From contig OY756965.1 of NCBI GenBank assembly GCA_963580455.1, forward strand, positions 4,228,501 through 4,292,500: DNA of 64,000 bases, given 5' to 3'. Position 1 is the first letter of the stretch, and each line of letters opens with the position of its first letter. The stretch comes from Euonymus europaeus. Taxonomy: Eukaryota; Streptophyta; Magnoliopsida; Celastrales; Celastraceae. The notes under the pieces were generated by a model. That model was given only the letters and a program-made list of their open reading frames with translations, was not told the DNA's origin and did not search any database. Shown here piece by piece: positions 23,588 through 35,114 of this stretch. The position numbers and the translations under genes were made by a program.

Positions 23588-25285
23588 TAGGGATGGCATC
23601 GGATCAGATTTGGATAGGATTTCTCAAAATCCATATCCGATCCTAAATAAAAATTTTGTATCCATATCCATATCCATATCCATATACTACGGATAAAAAA
23701 AACTAAATCCATATCCTATCCATCGGATTTCGGATTTTCTCCACAGATTTCGGATTTATCCATTCGACACATTTTTGTTAATCTCTGACAACAATTAAAA
23801 TTTCATGATTCATGAATCTAGGAACATAAATCAAAGTTTAAAGTACAAATACTATCAAAAATCATCCAGCAACATAGAAAATTCTCTAGATTCAAAGTCT
23901 AAACTCTTAATTATATAAAATATTACAAATCAAAATGTTTGCATCAGCTGAGAAATTCAAAATGAATATCATCTTCAATCATTTGTCACATGTAATCTCG
24001 GATCCTACAATTATCAAAAACAATAAGTCAACAACTTAATATTTGAATACTTAAATTGCAATATGAATTAAATTTATTAGTTATAAAAGTTAATACCTTC
24101 ATCAAACACATGAATATCCTCTTCATAAATTGGTGCATAACCATCTGAAACAAACAAGTCATCTCCACCTAGAAAAAATATATAAAAAGCAAACCAAGAT
24201 TAACATTTTACGAATATTATAAATTCTTAATAAATGAGAAATAAATAATCAATATAATAAATTTACCATCTCATTTTTTCTCTTCACTCCATAACCAACT
24301 TTGAGCACACATCAATGCCTCTATCATCTTTGGATGAAGTCGATTACGATGAGGGCTCACTAATCTCCCACTGGAACTGAATGCAGACTCTGAAGCAACA
24401 GTAGATACAGGAATCGCTTATATATCTCTTGCAATATTTTGCAAGATATGATACCTTACCCCATTCAACTTCCACCATAGTAAAATATAAAACTGAGAAT
24501 TATTAGGCAAAACATCTTCCTCCAAGTAGTAGGGTTGGGGTTTGTGATGTCTGATTAGGATTTTCAGTGTTAGAATTAAAGTTTACAATATTAGGGATTA
24601 TAATTTGTGGTGTTAGGTTAGAGTTAGGGACTTGGAGTTTGTGGTGTTATAGGTTAGAGTTTACGGTGTTGAGGGGTTAGGGTTTGCAGTGTTAGCATGT
24701 TACGTTAGGGTTTACAAATTACAATTAGGACTAGATTTGTAGTTTTTAATGTTATCGTTAGGTTTGGGTTTACAAATTACAATGTTGGGGTTTACATTGT
24801 TGTGTTTTTACTTTTTAGTATTAATTACTAACTTTACTAATTAGAGTTTTACAAATATTAGTAAATTGAATATTTGAATTAGTAGTATGAGAACATATCA
24901 CATCACATAGTGTTATTAAAAATTACAATTAATTCATATTATAAAAAAAACATATGTTGACAATTATAATGTATATAAATATATTAATGATATTAATTGT
25001 CAATTACATAATTGCATATGAACTATATATATATATATATCTGTGTGTGTCGGGTAGAATCGGATCGGATATAATCGGATCGAATCGGATCGGATATCCG
25101 CATGTTCGGGTCGGATCGGATACGAATTTCGGATTGGATATGCCTGAATCCATATCCAATCCATATCCATTCAAAAAATTCGGATTTTATTCATATCCAT
25201 ATCCATTATCCAGTCAACGGATTTTTCTACTGTTTGACCGGATCGGATCGAAAATCCACGGATACGGACACATTTGCCATCTCTA
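23588..25285 (-). mobile_element. hAT DNA transposon relic A (1698 bp)
   Basis: Terminal inverted repeats TAGGGATGGCA (left) and TAGAGATGGCA (right end, complement) are flanked by a perfect 8-base duplication TTACCATT (23580-23587 and 25286-25293), the hAT signature. Both subterminal zones are packed with CCATATCC and CGGATCGGAT-type words, likely transposase-binding arrays. The inside contains the last part of a hAT transposase (24289-24480) and a degenerate GTTAGGGTTT-rich stretch (24530-24800). The rest of the transposase is gone. Confidence 0.92.
24289..24480 (-). pseudogene. hAT transposase C-terminal dimerisation domain remnant
   Basis: The minus strand encodes WWKLNGVRYHILQNIARDI, an in-frame TAA, then AIPVSTVASESAFSSSGR, LVSPHRNRLHPKMIEALMC and AQSWLW. 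This is the hallmark hAT C-terminal dimerisation region (W..N...YP.L...A.D.L.IP..S..SE..FS..G). Only this last exon-like block survives, with one nonsense codon in it. Confidence 0.9.
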
Positions 25286-25293
25286 TTACCATT

Positions 25294-26229
25294 GAATCAG
25301 GAAACGCCTCTTGAAACCAGAAAATTATAATAATTGTGTGTGGAACGTGTATGAATGCCCGATGAAGACCAGCACCTCCTCGTGAAATTAAAGAAAACTT
25401 AAGAATTCATGTCCAAGGATACGGAAGTGACTTTCAGCACCCGCAGCAAAAACTCCAGCATCATCATAGGTATCAGTCATCGACTCAGCGTACTTACTAT
25501 GAGCAGAACTCCGAGAAAATTGTATTCGGCGCAGTAAAGAATCATGATGAAAAGCGAAGAGTCGTAATCATAAAGCCCGCCATTTATGGGGATCTCATAT
25601 ATGATCATCACACAACATTCGCTCCCAAAACAATTCCATGGGTTATACCCGTGGGCCGTGGCTATTGGACAAGATTTTGGAGGTTTTGCGTTAGGTATAG
25701 ATGGTATAAAGATTTCTCCTCCAGGAAATGGAGGGGCATGGGAACTGCTTTATTGCAATATGGGGGGCTACTTGGATCTGGCTGGCATAGTTACGCATAT
25801 GTTAAAAAAAAAACACTGGCATCTTTGTATAATTGGCATATCAAAGTCTGCGCAAGTTATTATCACTTGAACTTCCACAATGCATAAGCCATGAGTCCTC
25901 ATCTTAACTGGATAAGAGGTATACAGATCACAGGCTTGAAAGCAGAAGAAAATAAAGGGCGAAACATGAAAATATATTATCACAAGAGGGCAACCAAGGC
26001 ACACAGTACACAAAAATTCTTACATATTTACAAGCTCATAAGACTAGTTGCGTCATCATAGAGAAACGATTAAAGTTACTTCATCTCCTCTTCACTAAAC
26101 CTGAATTACCTACAAAAGAACAATCTAGTGGAGTTGTTTCTTTGCCCATAGCAGCGAAGCCATGATCTCTGTGTGAACAGGGACATCACATTCGAGCAAA
26201 GAATTAACTTCCCGGTTTGAAGTTCTAGA
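25294..26229 (-). other. 3' flank and decayed C-terminal end of NHL copy 2
   Basis: From about 25432 the sequence is homologous to 7088-7500 next to copy 1, with about 220 extra bases here. From 26090 to 26229 lie remnants of the NHL last exon after the premature stop; a deletion joins the DVPVHTE-like part directly to the final block, removing about 50 codons. Plus-strand frames at 25586-25870 and 25651-25887 overlap in different phases and match nothing I know. Confidence 0.6.
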
Positions 26230-27889
26230 CTAAATATTGTCTATTTTAAACATAAGAGACAGATGAGAAACGCACAACCAAAAGAGTTTCTGCACTAGTG
26301 AATAAATCACAAAGCTACCAGATGCGTTTCTGCTGGCGCAGAAAAGTGTCAGTAGTTGTCTCTCCAGAGAGATTAGGCAGTGCTTCCATGTCTCAACGAA
26401 GCAGGATAGACTGTGGCCTTCCTCTCTATAAAGTTCGGTTAGACAAGTTGTAACTTATAAGCATCCATCTGTGATAAAATGAATCACAAAAAAATAAAGT
26501 CACACTTACAGAGGGAATGATATACGGGCGAAGTGCAATTCCAGCACCTATTCCAAATAAACATGAAAGTCCCAATCCCAGTACCCAACCAGAAACTGCT
26601 CCGAGTGCTGAAAAAATTGAAAAACAAAATTGCTCTTACTCGACCTTAAGATCAGGGCAATTACTCAGCATGAATCACAACAAAGATTAAGCGTCAACAT
26701 ATTTTAATCTACACCGTTATTCATCAAATGCAAAATCTGACTGTTCTAATTATTAGGTCCGCTGCCATGAATTTCTGCTACAAGATTCTCTTGACATATA
26801 ATAAATTGCAACAGGCACAAAATGTGAGATAAACAAATCAAATGCTGCAACGTTTTATGCCAGTCCAAGATACTTAAAACACAAAATAAGGCCTCAAAAG
26901 CAAACCAGATTTAGAAGTCCTTTTACAATCTTCTGGCTTAAGATCAATTCGGCGAACTAATACATTCCCATGATCCGTAATCATTAAAGCACATATCTCA
27001 GGGACAAAATACAGGTCAAAAGCATTCGAGAATGTCGCATTCTGTGCTGGACCATCATCATGCCCTTCCTTCTGTGAGTAACCTCCAGCAATCGTAGTCA
27101 CCCCTAAAACCACCAGTGGCATCAGTTGCCACAAATTTCACTCTATCTATCTACTCATACTGATGAAAAATATAACTGTACATACATGTATAATTTATTG
27201 CATATCCTATCATGATCTGAAATTATATATATTTGATCAAATAACAATATAAGTAGGACAAAAACTTTAATAATAATTTACCCGAGTTGGTAATTTTTCT
27301 TATAACCTTGTTATTCTTATCAGCAACATATACATTCCCCTTCAAATCAACAGCGAAGCTCAGGGGATGATTAAACCAGGCAGAACCTGATTCCCCGTCC
27401 CGATAATCAGCATGAGCCGGATCCCCAGACAGCCGGTTAACAACTACACTATCTACAAAGCACAGTCATTACAAACGAATTATACAAGAAAAACACTAAC
27501 AAGATAACTAAATTTTTTTTAACTATACTGAGTTAAGTTGTACAGACCTGGAGAAGACCGAAAATATACTGCGTAGATCGAACTACCAGAAGAATCAAGA
27601 ACGAGGAAATCGGACGATCCCGGTTGAGGAAGAATCGCGTGTGGATTTATTCCTATTTTGTGACCGTTCATCACCGTCGTAACCGTATAGCCTTCCTCCA
27701 GTAAAAGCTTCGCCGAAACTGCAACAGAGACGATTTTTTCTTAACTTTTTAAAATGCCGCATACGATAAGCCAGTAGTACACCAAATTAGAAAGTAATAT
27801 CAAGATAACAATAAAAATCTACCGCATAAGGAAGGTAGAGTGAGACCGGAGAGGATGAAGACAGAGATCAAAGAGACATGAGAGGCCAT
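26230..27889 (-). CDS. NHL-repeat protein, copy 2 (truncated C-terminus, probable pseudogene)
   Basis: Exons: 27823-27889, 27548-27718, 27282-27452, 26906-27103, 26510-26607, 26230-26421. They join in frame to 298 residues. Signal peptide, all three NHL blades and the membrane segment are intact. Exon 4 is 6 bases shorter and exon 5 is 3 bases longer than in copy 1, both in-frame changes shared with copy 3. The last exon stops at a TAG (26230-26232) where copy 1 has Glu, and a downstream deletion removes most of the acidic tail. The acceptor of the last intron ends GAG instead of CAG and the exon 4 donor is GTTTGC instead of GTGAGC, so splicing may be weaker. Either a tail-less protein or a young pseudogene. 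Confidence 0.6.
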
Positions 27890-28124
27890 GGTCAAGTGCT
27901 TGCAGAGAAAGCTGTGCCTCAACGTTTAACTAGGAACGACTTCAAAAGAAAAGTGCGACGGGAACTGATAATCTGTCCGCGGGTGCTCTTTTTTTATGGT
28001 GGTCTGCACAGATTAACCGATGGATTGGTTTTGGATAAACTTTAAATACATTTTTAATTTTTTTGACAAAAAATTTGTTTTGGGCTAGAGAACATAGATG
28101 TTTATTAATGGGTTAATGACATTT
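27890..28124. other. duplicated promoter-side sequence of NHL copy 2, then unassigned DNA
   Basis: 27890-28037 matches the upstream regions of copies 1 and 3. After that the sequence is AT-rich and unassigned. Confidence 0.5.
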
Positions 28125-28330
28125 TTCCGTCACTAAAAAAATTGGGAATGGTTAATTGTACTTTTTATCATAAAAAAAGTTGTCACTTTTTAACTCACTG
28201 ACCAAAGTTTCAACTCATTCAAATAAAAAAATCATAATTTTCTTTCTTGTTCCAAACACTCAGCATATGTTAGCTTTCCTTCTATTCAGTTAGATAAAAA
28301 GCTGATGTGATATAAAAAAAATTATATATT
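28125..28330 (-). repeat. short dispersed repeat, copy B
   Basis: Inverted partner of 23110-23300; see that entry. It is followed by a simple AATAAT run near 28375-28395. Confidence 0.6.
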
Positions 28331-28592
28331 TTTGTTGATGTATACAATTTTTATCTTTTTCGAAAAAATATTATATAATAATAATAATAATCAATGAATA
28401 ATAAAAAAAATTATAGCGATGGAGTAAGGTAACGAAAGGTGAAGAGGAGGACCTAGGCTTGCTAGATCTTGATGAGGACCTTTTGGATTGAGAATGCATA
28501 CCTATATAGTTCTAGTCGTGTATATGAGCATTTTGTCAATGTTGTGCATTTCATTCTTATATTAGTTTCAATAAGTGGTCATTTGTCAATTA

Positions 28593-30454
28593 TGTTAGAC
28601 AATTAGTTAGATAATTGAGTCACTGCCCCATTACCAAGCTGGCATATTCTATCAGTGCAGTTAGTATAAGATGGTGGCTTAAGTCTTGTAATCATTCACA
28701 TTGAATAATTCAGAACAAAAGTTTCTTCTTTATTCCTTTTCTCTGTAATTCACCATCTCCTTCTTCCATCGACATTGAAACTAGGCCACGGTTGAAAGAA
28801 AGCTATCAATTGGTGTCAAAGGCCATTGAACTTGCCTTCTCAACCTACTGTTCCCTAGCTGTGCATGACTCATCATCACACTCGCTTGACAACCAGGGAC
28901 AATCGTATTGCAGCTTTGGAGACTTCTGTGGAGAATCTCTTTGTAGCATTTGTGAAATAGATAAAACACACACTACTTCTATGGAATCACAACTTGATTC
29001 CAAACTCAAGGCTGGATTTGATCGATTATGTCGTGATCTTATTACACAAAAAGATAATGAACTAGTTCATGTGGAAGAAGATGATAGATCTGAATTAAGT
29101 CTTCAAAGAAACGTAAGAAGATTTGAAGACCAGAATAAAGAGGTAATCAACAAAGAACAGCTTGGCAACGTGTGGACTTTCCAAGATTATGTGAAGGTAA
29201 TGATCCTTTGACATGGATCCTTAAAGAAAATCAGTATTTTTCCTACTATGGAACTCTAGAACATCAAAAAGTCGTGTTGACTTCGTTTAATTTGGACTTT
29301 GAACCTCTACAGTGGTTCAGATGGTTAGACTGCCTTCAAACTACTCCCAGATGGGAGGATTTTACCATCGCCTTTTGCAAGAAGTTTGGACCATCAAAAT
29401 TCAAAGCTAGTGCTGAATCTCTATTTAGTTGAAACAAATAGGTAATCTTAAGGATTACATTACTGAATTTCGTAGACTATCTACCAAGACTACATGAGTT
29501 AGTCTCTTACTATTGAAGAATTGCTTTTTGAGAAGATTGAAATCATAACTAAGATATGATGTTAAGCTTCTTAAACCAAATAATACTCAATAAGCTATAG
29601 CCATTGCTATACAAATTGATGCCAAATTGAATCATTGTAGGATTGCTAATCCTAAACCAATGCCTAAGCCTATTAATGCTTTGACAAATTATCCATAAGC
29701 TGCTAGGTCTAATGAAATTGTTCCAACAAGAAACACTGTTCTTAACTTTCCTATTAAAAAGACCACCCCAGAAGAGTTTCAAGACAGGAAACAAAAAGAA
29801 TTATATTTCTGCTGTGATGAAAAATTTGCAAGAGGTCGCAACTGTTCAAGAAAACAACTTCTGTTGTTAGAAGAAGATTTTGATGATGATTGGACAAATA
29901 TTAATGATGAAACTATTGAATTACACAGATTTAGAATTCCAACAGCTAAAGTTAAGCACTTTTGATTTTTATGGAATTGATATTATTCAAATTTTCAAAA
30001 CAATGAAGATAAAAGGATCCATAAAAAATTGTTTAGTGATGATATTGGTAGACTCTGGTAGTACATCTAATTTTGTGGATTCTAGACACTTCAAGAGGTT
30101 AGGCTGATATTATAAAAGAACCAAAGAATTTGAAGTGATTATTGCAAATGGAGGAAAAGTGAGAGGAATGGGTTGCTGCAAACATATTCCTCCAATTATG
30201 AGAGACTACAACTCTAACGCCAAACTTTATGTACTACCTTTGGGTAGTTGTGATGTGGTCCTAGGAGTTCAATGGTTACAGACCATCAATCCAATATTGT
30301 GGATTTTCTGGCAATGTCTATGAAGTTTAGTGTTAATGGTCATACTTATCAGTTGCAAAGTGGTACACAGTCTCAGGCCTTAATTCAAGAAGTTTCATTA
30401 CAACAAATTGAAAAAGGATTGCATAACACCAGTTTGGGAATACTATTATAATTG
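28593..30454 (+). mobile_element. truncated Ty3/gypsy retrotransposon (gag-protease part)
   Basis: A primer-site-like TTGGTGTCAAAGGCC at 28811-28825 resembles the initiator tRNA-Met complement. The LTR before it may begin at TGTTAGACAATTAG (28593), but no second LTR is in the window. Coding sequence for gag and protease follows, then the element breaks off at hAT relic B. Reverse transcriptase and everything after it are missing. Confidence 0.65.
28981..30323 (+). pseudogene. gag-protease remnant of a Ty3/gypsy element
   Basis: The gag part reads DPLTWILKENQYFSYYGT, then LEHQKVVLTSFNLDFEPLQW and WEDFTIAFCKKFG (29200-29400), typical of plant Ty3 gag. A degenerate zinc-binding stretch lies near 29805-29850 (YFCCDEKFARG-like). 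The protease has VDSGSTSNFVD (about 30048-30080) and VVLGVQWLQTINPI (about 30257-30300), the form seen in chromovirus-type elements. Several stops and frame changes separate the pieces. Confidence 0.75.
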
Positions 30455-31852
30455 GCATAGAAATGGATCGAATTTCTCAAAATTCATATCCAATCCTAAA
30501 TAAAAATGATGTATCCATATTCATATACCATGGATATAAAAATATATAATTAAATCCATATCCTATTCATTGAATATTCTCCATAGATATCGAATTTATC
30601 CATGAGACACATATTTTGCTAGCCTATGACACCAATTAGAACTTCATGATTCATGAATTTAGGAACATGAACCAATGTCTAAAGTACAAATAATATCAAA
30701 AATCATTCAACAACATAGAAGAGAACTAAAGTCTAAATTCCATAAAACATCACAAATCAAAATGTTTGCATTAATTGACAAATTCAAAATGAATTTCATC
30801 TTTAATAAAGTTTGGTAAACCTCATCTTCAAAAATGTTGGTGATGATGCTATCATTTGTCACATGTAATTGCGGATCCTACAATTATCATAATTTATACA
30901 TTGTTACGAATTATGATTTGTGGTGTTAGGTTATGGGTTAGGGATTATAATTTGTTGTGTTACATTAGCGTTTATGGCGTTAGATTAGAGTTTTTAGTGT
31001 AACAGTTAAAGTTAACAGTGTTAGATATTAGGGTTTGTGGTGTTAGGTTAGGGTTTATACTTTACAGTGTTAGGGGTTAGGGTTTATGGTGTTTTGATTA
31101 TGATTGCCAGTTTTATAGTTAAAATTTATAGTATTAGAGATTAGAATTTATGGTGTTAGATTAAGGTTTATAGCCTTAGGGTTAGGGTTTGTGATGTTTG
31201 ATTAGGATTTTAAGTGTTAGAATTAAAATTTACAATATTGAAGATTAGAATTTGTGGTGTTAGGGACTTAGGGTTTGATGTTATAGGTTTAGAGTTTACG
31301 GTGTTAAGGGGTTAGGATTTTCAAGGTTAGCATGTTACGTTAGGGTTTACAAATTACAATTATGACTAGATTTATAGTTTATAATGTTATTTTTAGGTTT
31401 AGAGTTTACAATGTTAGGGTTTACATTATTGGGCTTTTGGTATTCATTACTAACTTTACTAATTAGAGTTCTAAAAATATTAGTCAATTGAATATTTGAA
31501 TTAGTAGTATGAGATCTTATCACATTAGATAATGTTATTACAAATTACAATTAATTCATAGTGCATAAAAAAGAAACATACCTATATTGACAATTATATA
31601 ATCATATATGGACTATATTATATATGTGTGTGTGTGTGTGTCGGGTAGAATCAGATCGGATTGGATATCCGTATATTCGGGTTGGATCAGATACGGAATT
31701 CGGATCGGATATGCCTAAATTCATATCCATTCAAAATATTCAAATTTTATCCATATATGTATCAATTATTCAATCAAAAGATTTTTCTACTATTTGACCA
31801 GATCAGATTGAATCGAAAATCCACTCATACGGACACATTTGCCATCTCTAAT
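30455..31852 (-). mobile_element. hAT DNA transposon relic B (internally deleted relative of relic A)
   Basis: It aligns with relic A at both ends and over the GTTAGGGTTT-rich stretch, but lacks the transposase remnant. The right end reads CATTTGCCATCTCTA, as in relic A. The left end (ATTGGCATAGAAATGGATCG) is more decayed and no 8-base duplication is evident, so one flank has probably been lost or rearranged. Its right edge lies directly on NHL copy 3 sequence. Confidence 0.8.
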
Positions 31853-32474
31853 ACAGACCACAGGCTTGAGAGCATAAGAAAATAAAGGGCCACACATGAA
31901 ATTATATTATCACAAGAGGGCAACCGAGGCACACAACAGTACACACAAATTCTTACATATTTACAAGCTCATAAGACTAGTTGCATCAGCATAGAGAAAT
32001 GATTAAAAGTTACTTTGTCTCCTCTTCACTAAACCTGAATTATCTACAAAAGAACAATCTAATGGAGTTGTTTCTTTGTCCATAGTAGCGAAGCCCATGA
32101 TATTAGCGTCCAACCTTTCAGGGTGGTCAGACGAAACATCGCCATCTCTTTATTTTCTTCTCTTAGCTTAAAGCTGATTTCATTTGATGAGTAGTGTTCT
32201 AGCATTCCATCAGAACTAAACAAAAGCTTCAATTGTTCGATATACATAAGTGGATTTCGTGTCTCAGTGTGACAAGGGACATCACAGTCGAGCAAAGAAA
32301 TAACTTCCCCGTTTGAAGTTCTAGACTCTGTATTGTTTATGTTAAACCAATGTTGTCGGGGGCAAGCCCCTCGCGCCTAGGCGCTCCAGGAGAGGCGAGG
32401 TGAGCCCCCCGGGGCTTGGCCTCGCCTTAATAGCTTGACTTTAGTCAGGCGCACCTAGGACGCACAGGCAAGAG

Positions 32475-35114
32475 CAGGGGCGGATCCATTTACAATTCAG
32501 AGCCCACCCTCATTTTTTTGAAATTTTTTACTAAATATGCATAAATTTAAAATAGGCCCAAGCCCAATCCAAATAAACCCTAAAAAAACTCAATATCCCT
32601 CATTCCCTCTTTATCTTAATTTCATGTTCTCCATCAGTCGTCAATCATCTCTTCTACTATCTCCACTTCATAGCTCCACTGGGACCACTACAGCACTACT
32701 CCAGGGCAAAGGGCCAAAGTCAAAGAGACGAGAACCCTATCTCCACTTCACAGCTCCACTGCTCCAGGTTAGTGAATATTGGTATTTCTTTTATTTGAAA
32801 ATTGAAATCCATTCTTTTTTTGGGTGGGTGAATTTTAGCATAGTCATTTGTTAGATGAGTGATGACATGTTATTTTTCTCATATTGATATTTATTATGGA
32901 TAATTTGGTGATATTTTGAGACATTGATGCTTAGATGTTGGTAATTTGTCATGATTTTGGCTGATGAAACATTGGGTCTTCCCTGAACAATTTTTTGATT
33001 TATTGGTGTTGGTTTAAACACAGTATGCTCAGGTATCTCAAAAGAAAATCACCTCCTCCACAAGGAGATGATCATTCTTCTTCTGCAAAGCAAAGTTGCC
33101 CAGAAATCAATTTAGAGGATCTTTCTTCAGATCCAAGTCTACGGCCTCGAATTTTGGATTATCATCCTAACAATTGAGATCGAGTCCGTAAAGCATATTT
33201 ACAAAGGGGTCCTTGCCAACCTCTTAACCATGATTTTTCATTGACAAAATCAGGACAACAACAAAGAAAATTTAATCCAGCTTGGTTTACTGAATTCTCT
33301 ACTTGGTTGGAGTATAGTGTATCTAAAGATGTTGCATATTGTCTATGTTGCTATCTTTTTAAACACGATGTTGGACGTCAATCTGGTGGTGATCATTTTG
33401 TGGTTGATGAAGCACGTGACATATCATTGAAGGAGCAAATGGCTATGGTAATACGATATGTTAATGGAAAAGGACATGTGATTGAGCACTTTTTAGGAGT
33501 TGAACATGTGACTGATACAAGTGCGGTGACACTTAAAGCAACTATTGATGACTTCTTTTGTAGAAACGGATTGAGTATCTCAAGATTGCGAGGCCAATGT
33601 TATGATGGAGCTAGTAATATGAGGGGTCAATTTAGTGGATTAAAAACACTAATCTTGAATGAGAATCCTTGTGCATACTATATCCATTGCTTTGCTCACC
33701 AACTGCAACTAGCTTTAGTAGCGGTGGCAAGGAAGCATGATCATATTTCTTCACTTTTTGATTTCACTGCTAGAGTGCTGAATGTTGTTGGATCATCATG
33801 TAAACGGCGTGATATGCTTAGAGAAAAACAAGCTAAAAGCATTAGCAAGGCACTTCAGATTGGAGAGATTTTGAGCGGACGAGGTTTAAATCAAGAAACT
33901 AATCTCCAACGTCCTGGTGATACACGTTGGGGCTCCCATTACAATACTTTACTCAGTTTGACTCATATGTTTGCTTCAGTTATTGATGTACTTGAAGTTA
34001 TTGGAAGTGATGCTTTAAATACAAGTCATCGAACAGAAGCACAAGACATTACAGATAGACTTTTATCATTTGAATTTGTCTTTAGTCTCTTTTTGATGAG
34101 AAAAGTATTGGCAATCACAAATGAGCTATCACAAGCCCTACAAAGGAAAGATTAAGACATTGTTAATGCGATGAATTTGGTGAAAATATCAAAAATTCAG
34201 CTTCTAGATATGAGAAAGAGTGGGTGGAGTTCTTTACTTGAAGATGTCTCCTTCTTTTGTAATAAACATGGAATTGAAGTTCTTGATATGGATGCTATAT
34301 ATGTTACTCGAGGGCGAAGAAGACGTAATGTAGAAGAATTGACAAATCTACATCATTATCGGGTTGAGACTTTATTCACTGTTCTTGACTTGCAACTTGA
34401 AGAATTAAATGATAGATTTTCTGAGTCTGATACAGAATTGCTCATGTGTGTGAATTCTTTTCTTCCATCAAATTCATTCTCTCATTTTGATAAGGAAAGA
34501 CTACTCCGACTAGCTGCATATTATCCAAAAGATTTCTCCCAAATTGACACGTGGAAGCTTAGTGATCAACTTGATACGTATATTGTTGATATGTGCCTCA
34601 GCAATGATTTTGCAAACTTGAATGAGATTGGTGAGCTTGCTAGCAAAATGGTAGAAACCGGAAGAAATAAAGTATATCCTTTGGTATACTTGCTCTTGAC
34701 AATGGCATTGATCTTGCCCGTTGCTACTGCTTCGGTTGAGAGAGCATTTTCAGCTATGAATATTATCAAGAATAGATTGCGCAATCGAATGAATGATGAA
34801 TGGTTGAGTGATAGCTTGGTTATCTTTATTGAGAGAGAAATTTTTGATGAAATTGATAACGAAACAATCATGAATTTTTTTCAGAATATGAAAACTCGAC
34901 GGGGACAGTTGTAAAGACTTTATTTAGTAGTTTTTTATATGTATAAGATTGTTTTTAGAAACTTGATTTCGTAGAGTTGAATATTAATATATGAATTTCT
35001 TTCAACTATTTTTTGTTGGCATAGTAAATAATTCAAAAAAAAAAAATTCGGGGCGATGCCCCGAACCCCCCACCAACCAAGCCCCCCTCACACAAATTCC
35101 TGGCTCCGCCCCTG
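32475..35114 (+). mobile_element. inner hAT transposon (2640 bp) with DUF4371-type transposase
   Basis: Ends CAGGGGCGGATCCA and, as complement, CAGGGGCGGAGCCA. A perfect 8-base target duplication GGCAAGAG flanks it (32467-32474, 35115-35122). It inserted into the outer element, so it is the younger of the two. It holds one transposase-like frame with two nonsense codons. Confidence 0.95.
33025..34914 (+). pseudogene. hAT-family transposase (TTF-type finger, DUF4371), defective
   Basis: One frame of 630 codons including the stop, broken by TGA at 33175 and TAA at 34153. N-terminal MLRYLKRKSPPP and the zinc-finger-like region WLEYSVSKDVAYCLCCYLFK lead straight into VDEARDISLKEQMA, DGASNMRGQFSGL and YYIHCFAHQLQLALVAVA. 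Relatives have roughly 150 more residues between finger and core, so an internal in-frame deletion joined these parts near 33395. The C-terminal half ends with the dimerisation region YPLVYLLLTMALILPVATAS, VERAFSAMNIIKNRLRN and the tail MKTRRGQL. The enzyme would cut and paste hAT elements in the nucleus; this one is unlikely to be active. Confidence 0.92.

Noticed and set aside
24530..24800. Interstitial telomere array
   Set aside because: Repeats are degenerate with irregular spacing and recur within hAT relic B, so they are part of that transposon family.
25586..25887. Plus-strand frames as a real gene next to NHL copy 2
   Set aside because: Two overlapping phases, no family motif, and the copy 1 counterpart is deleted.
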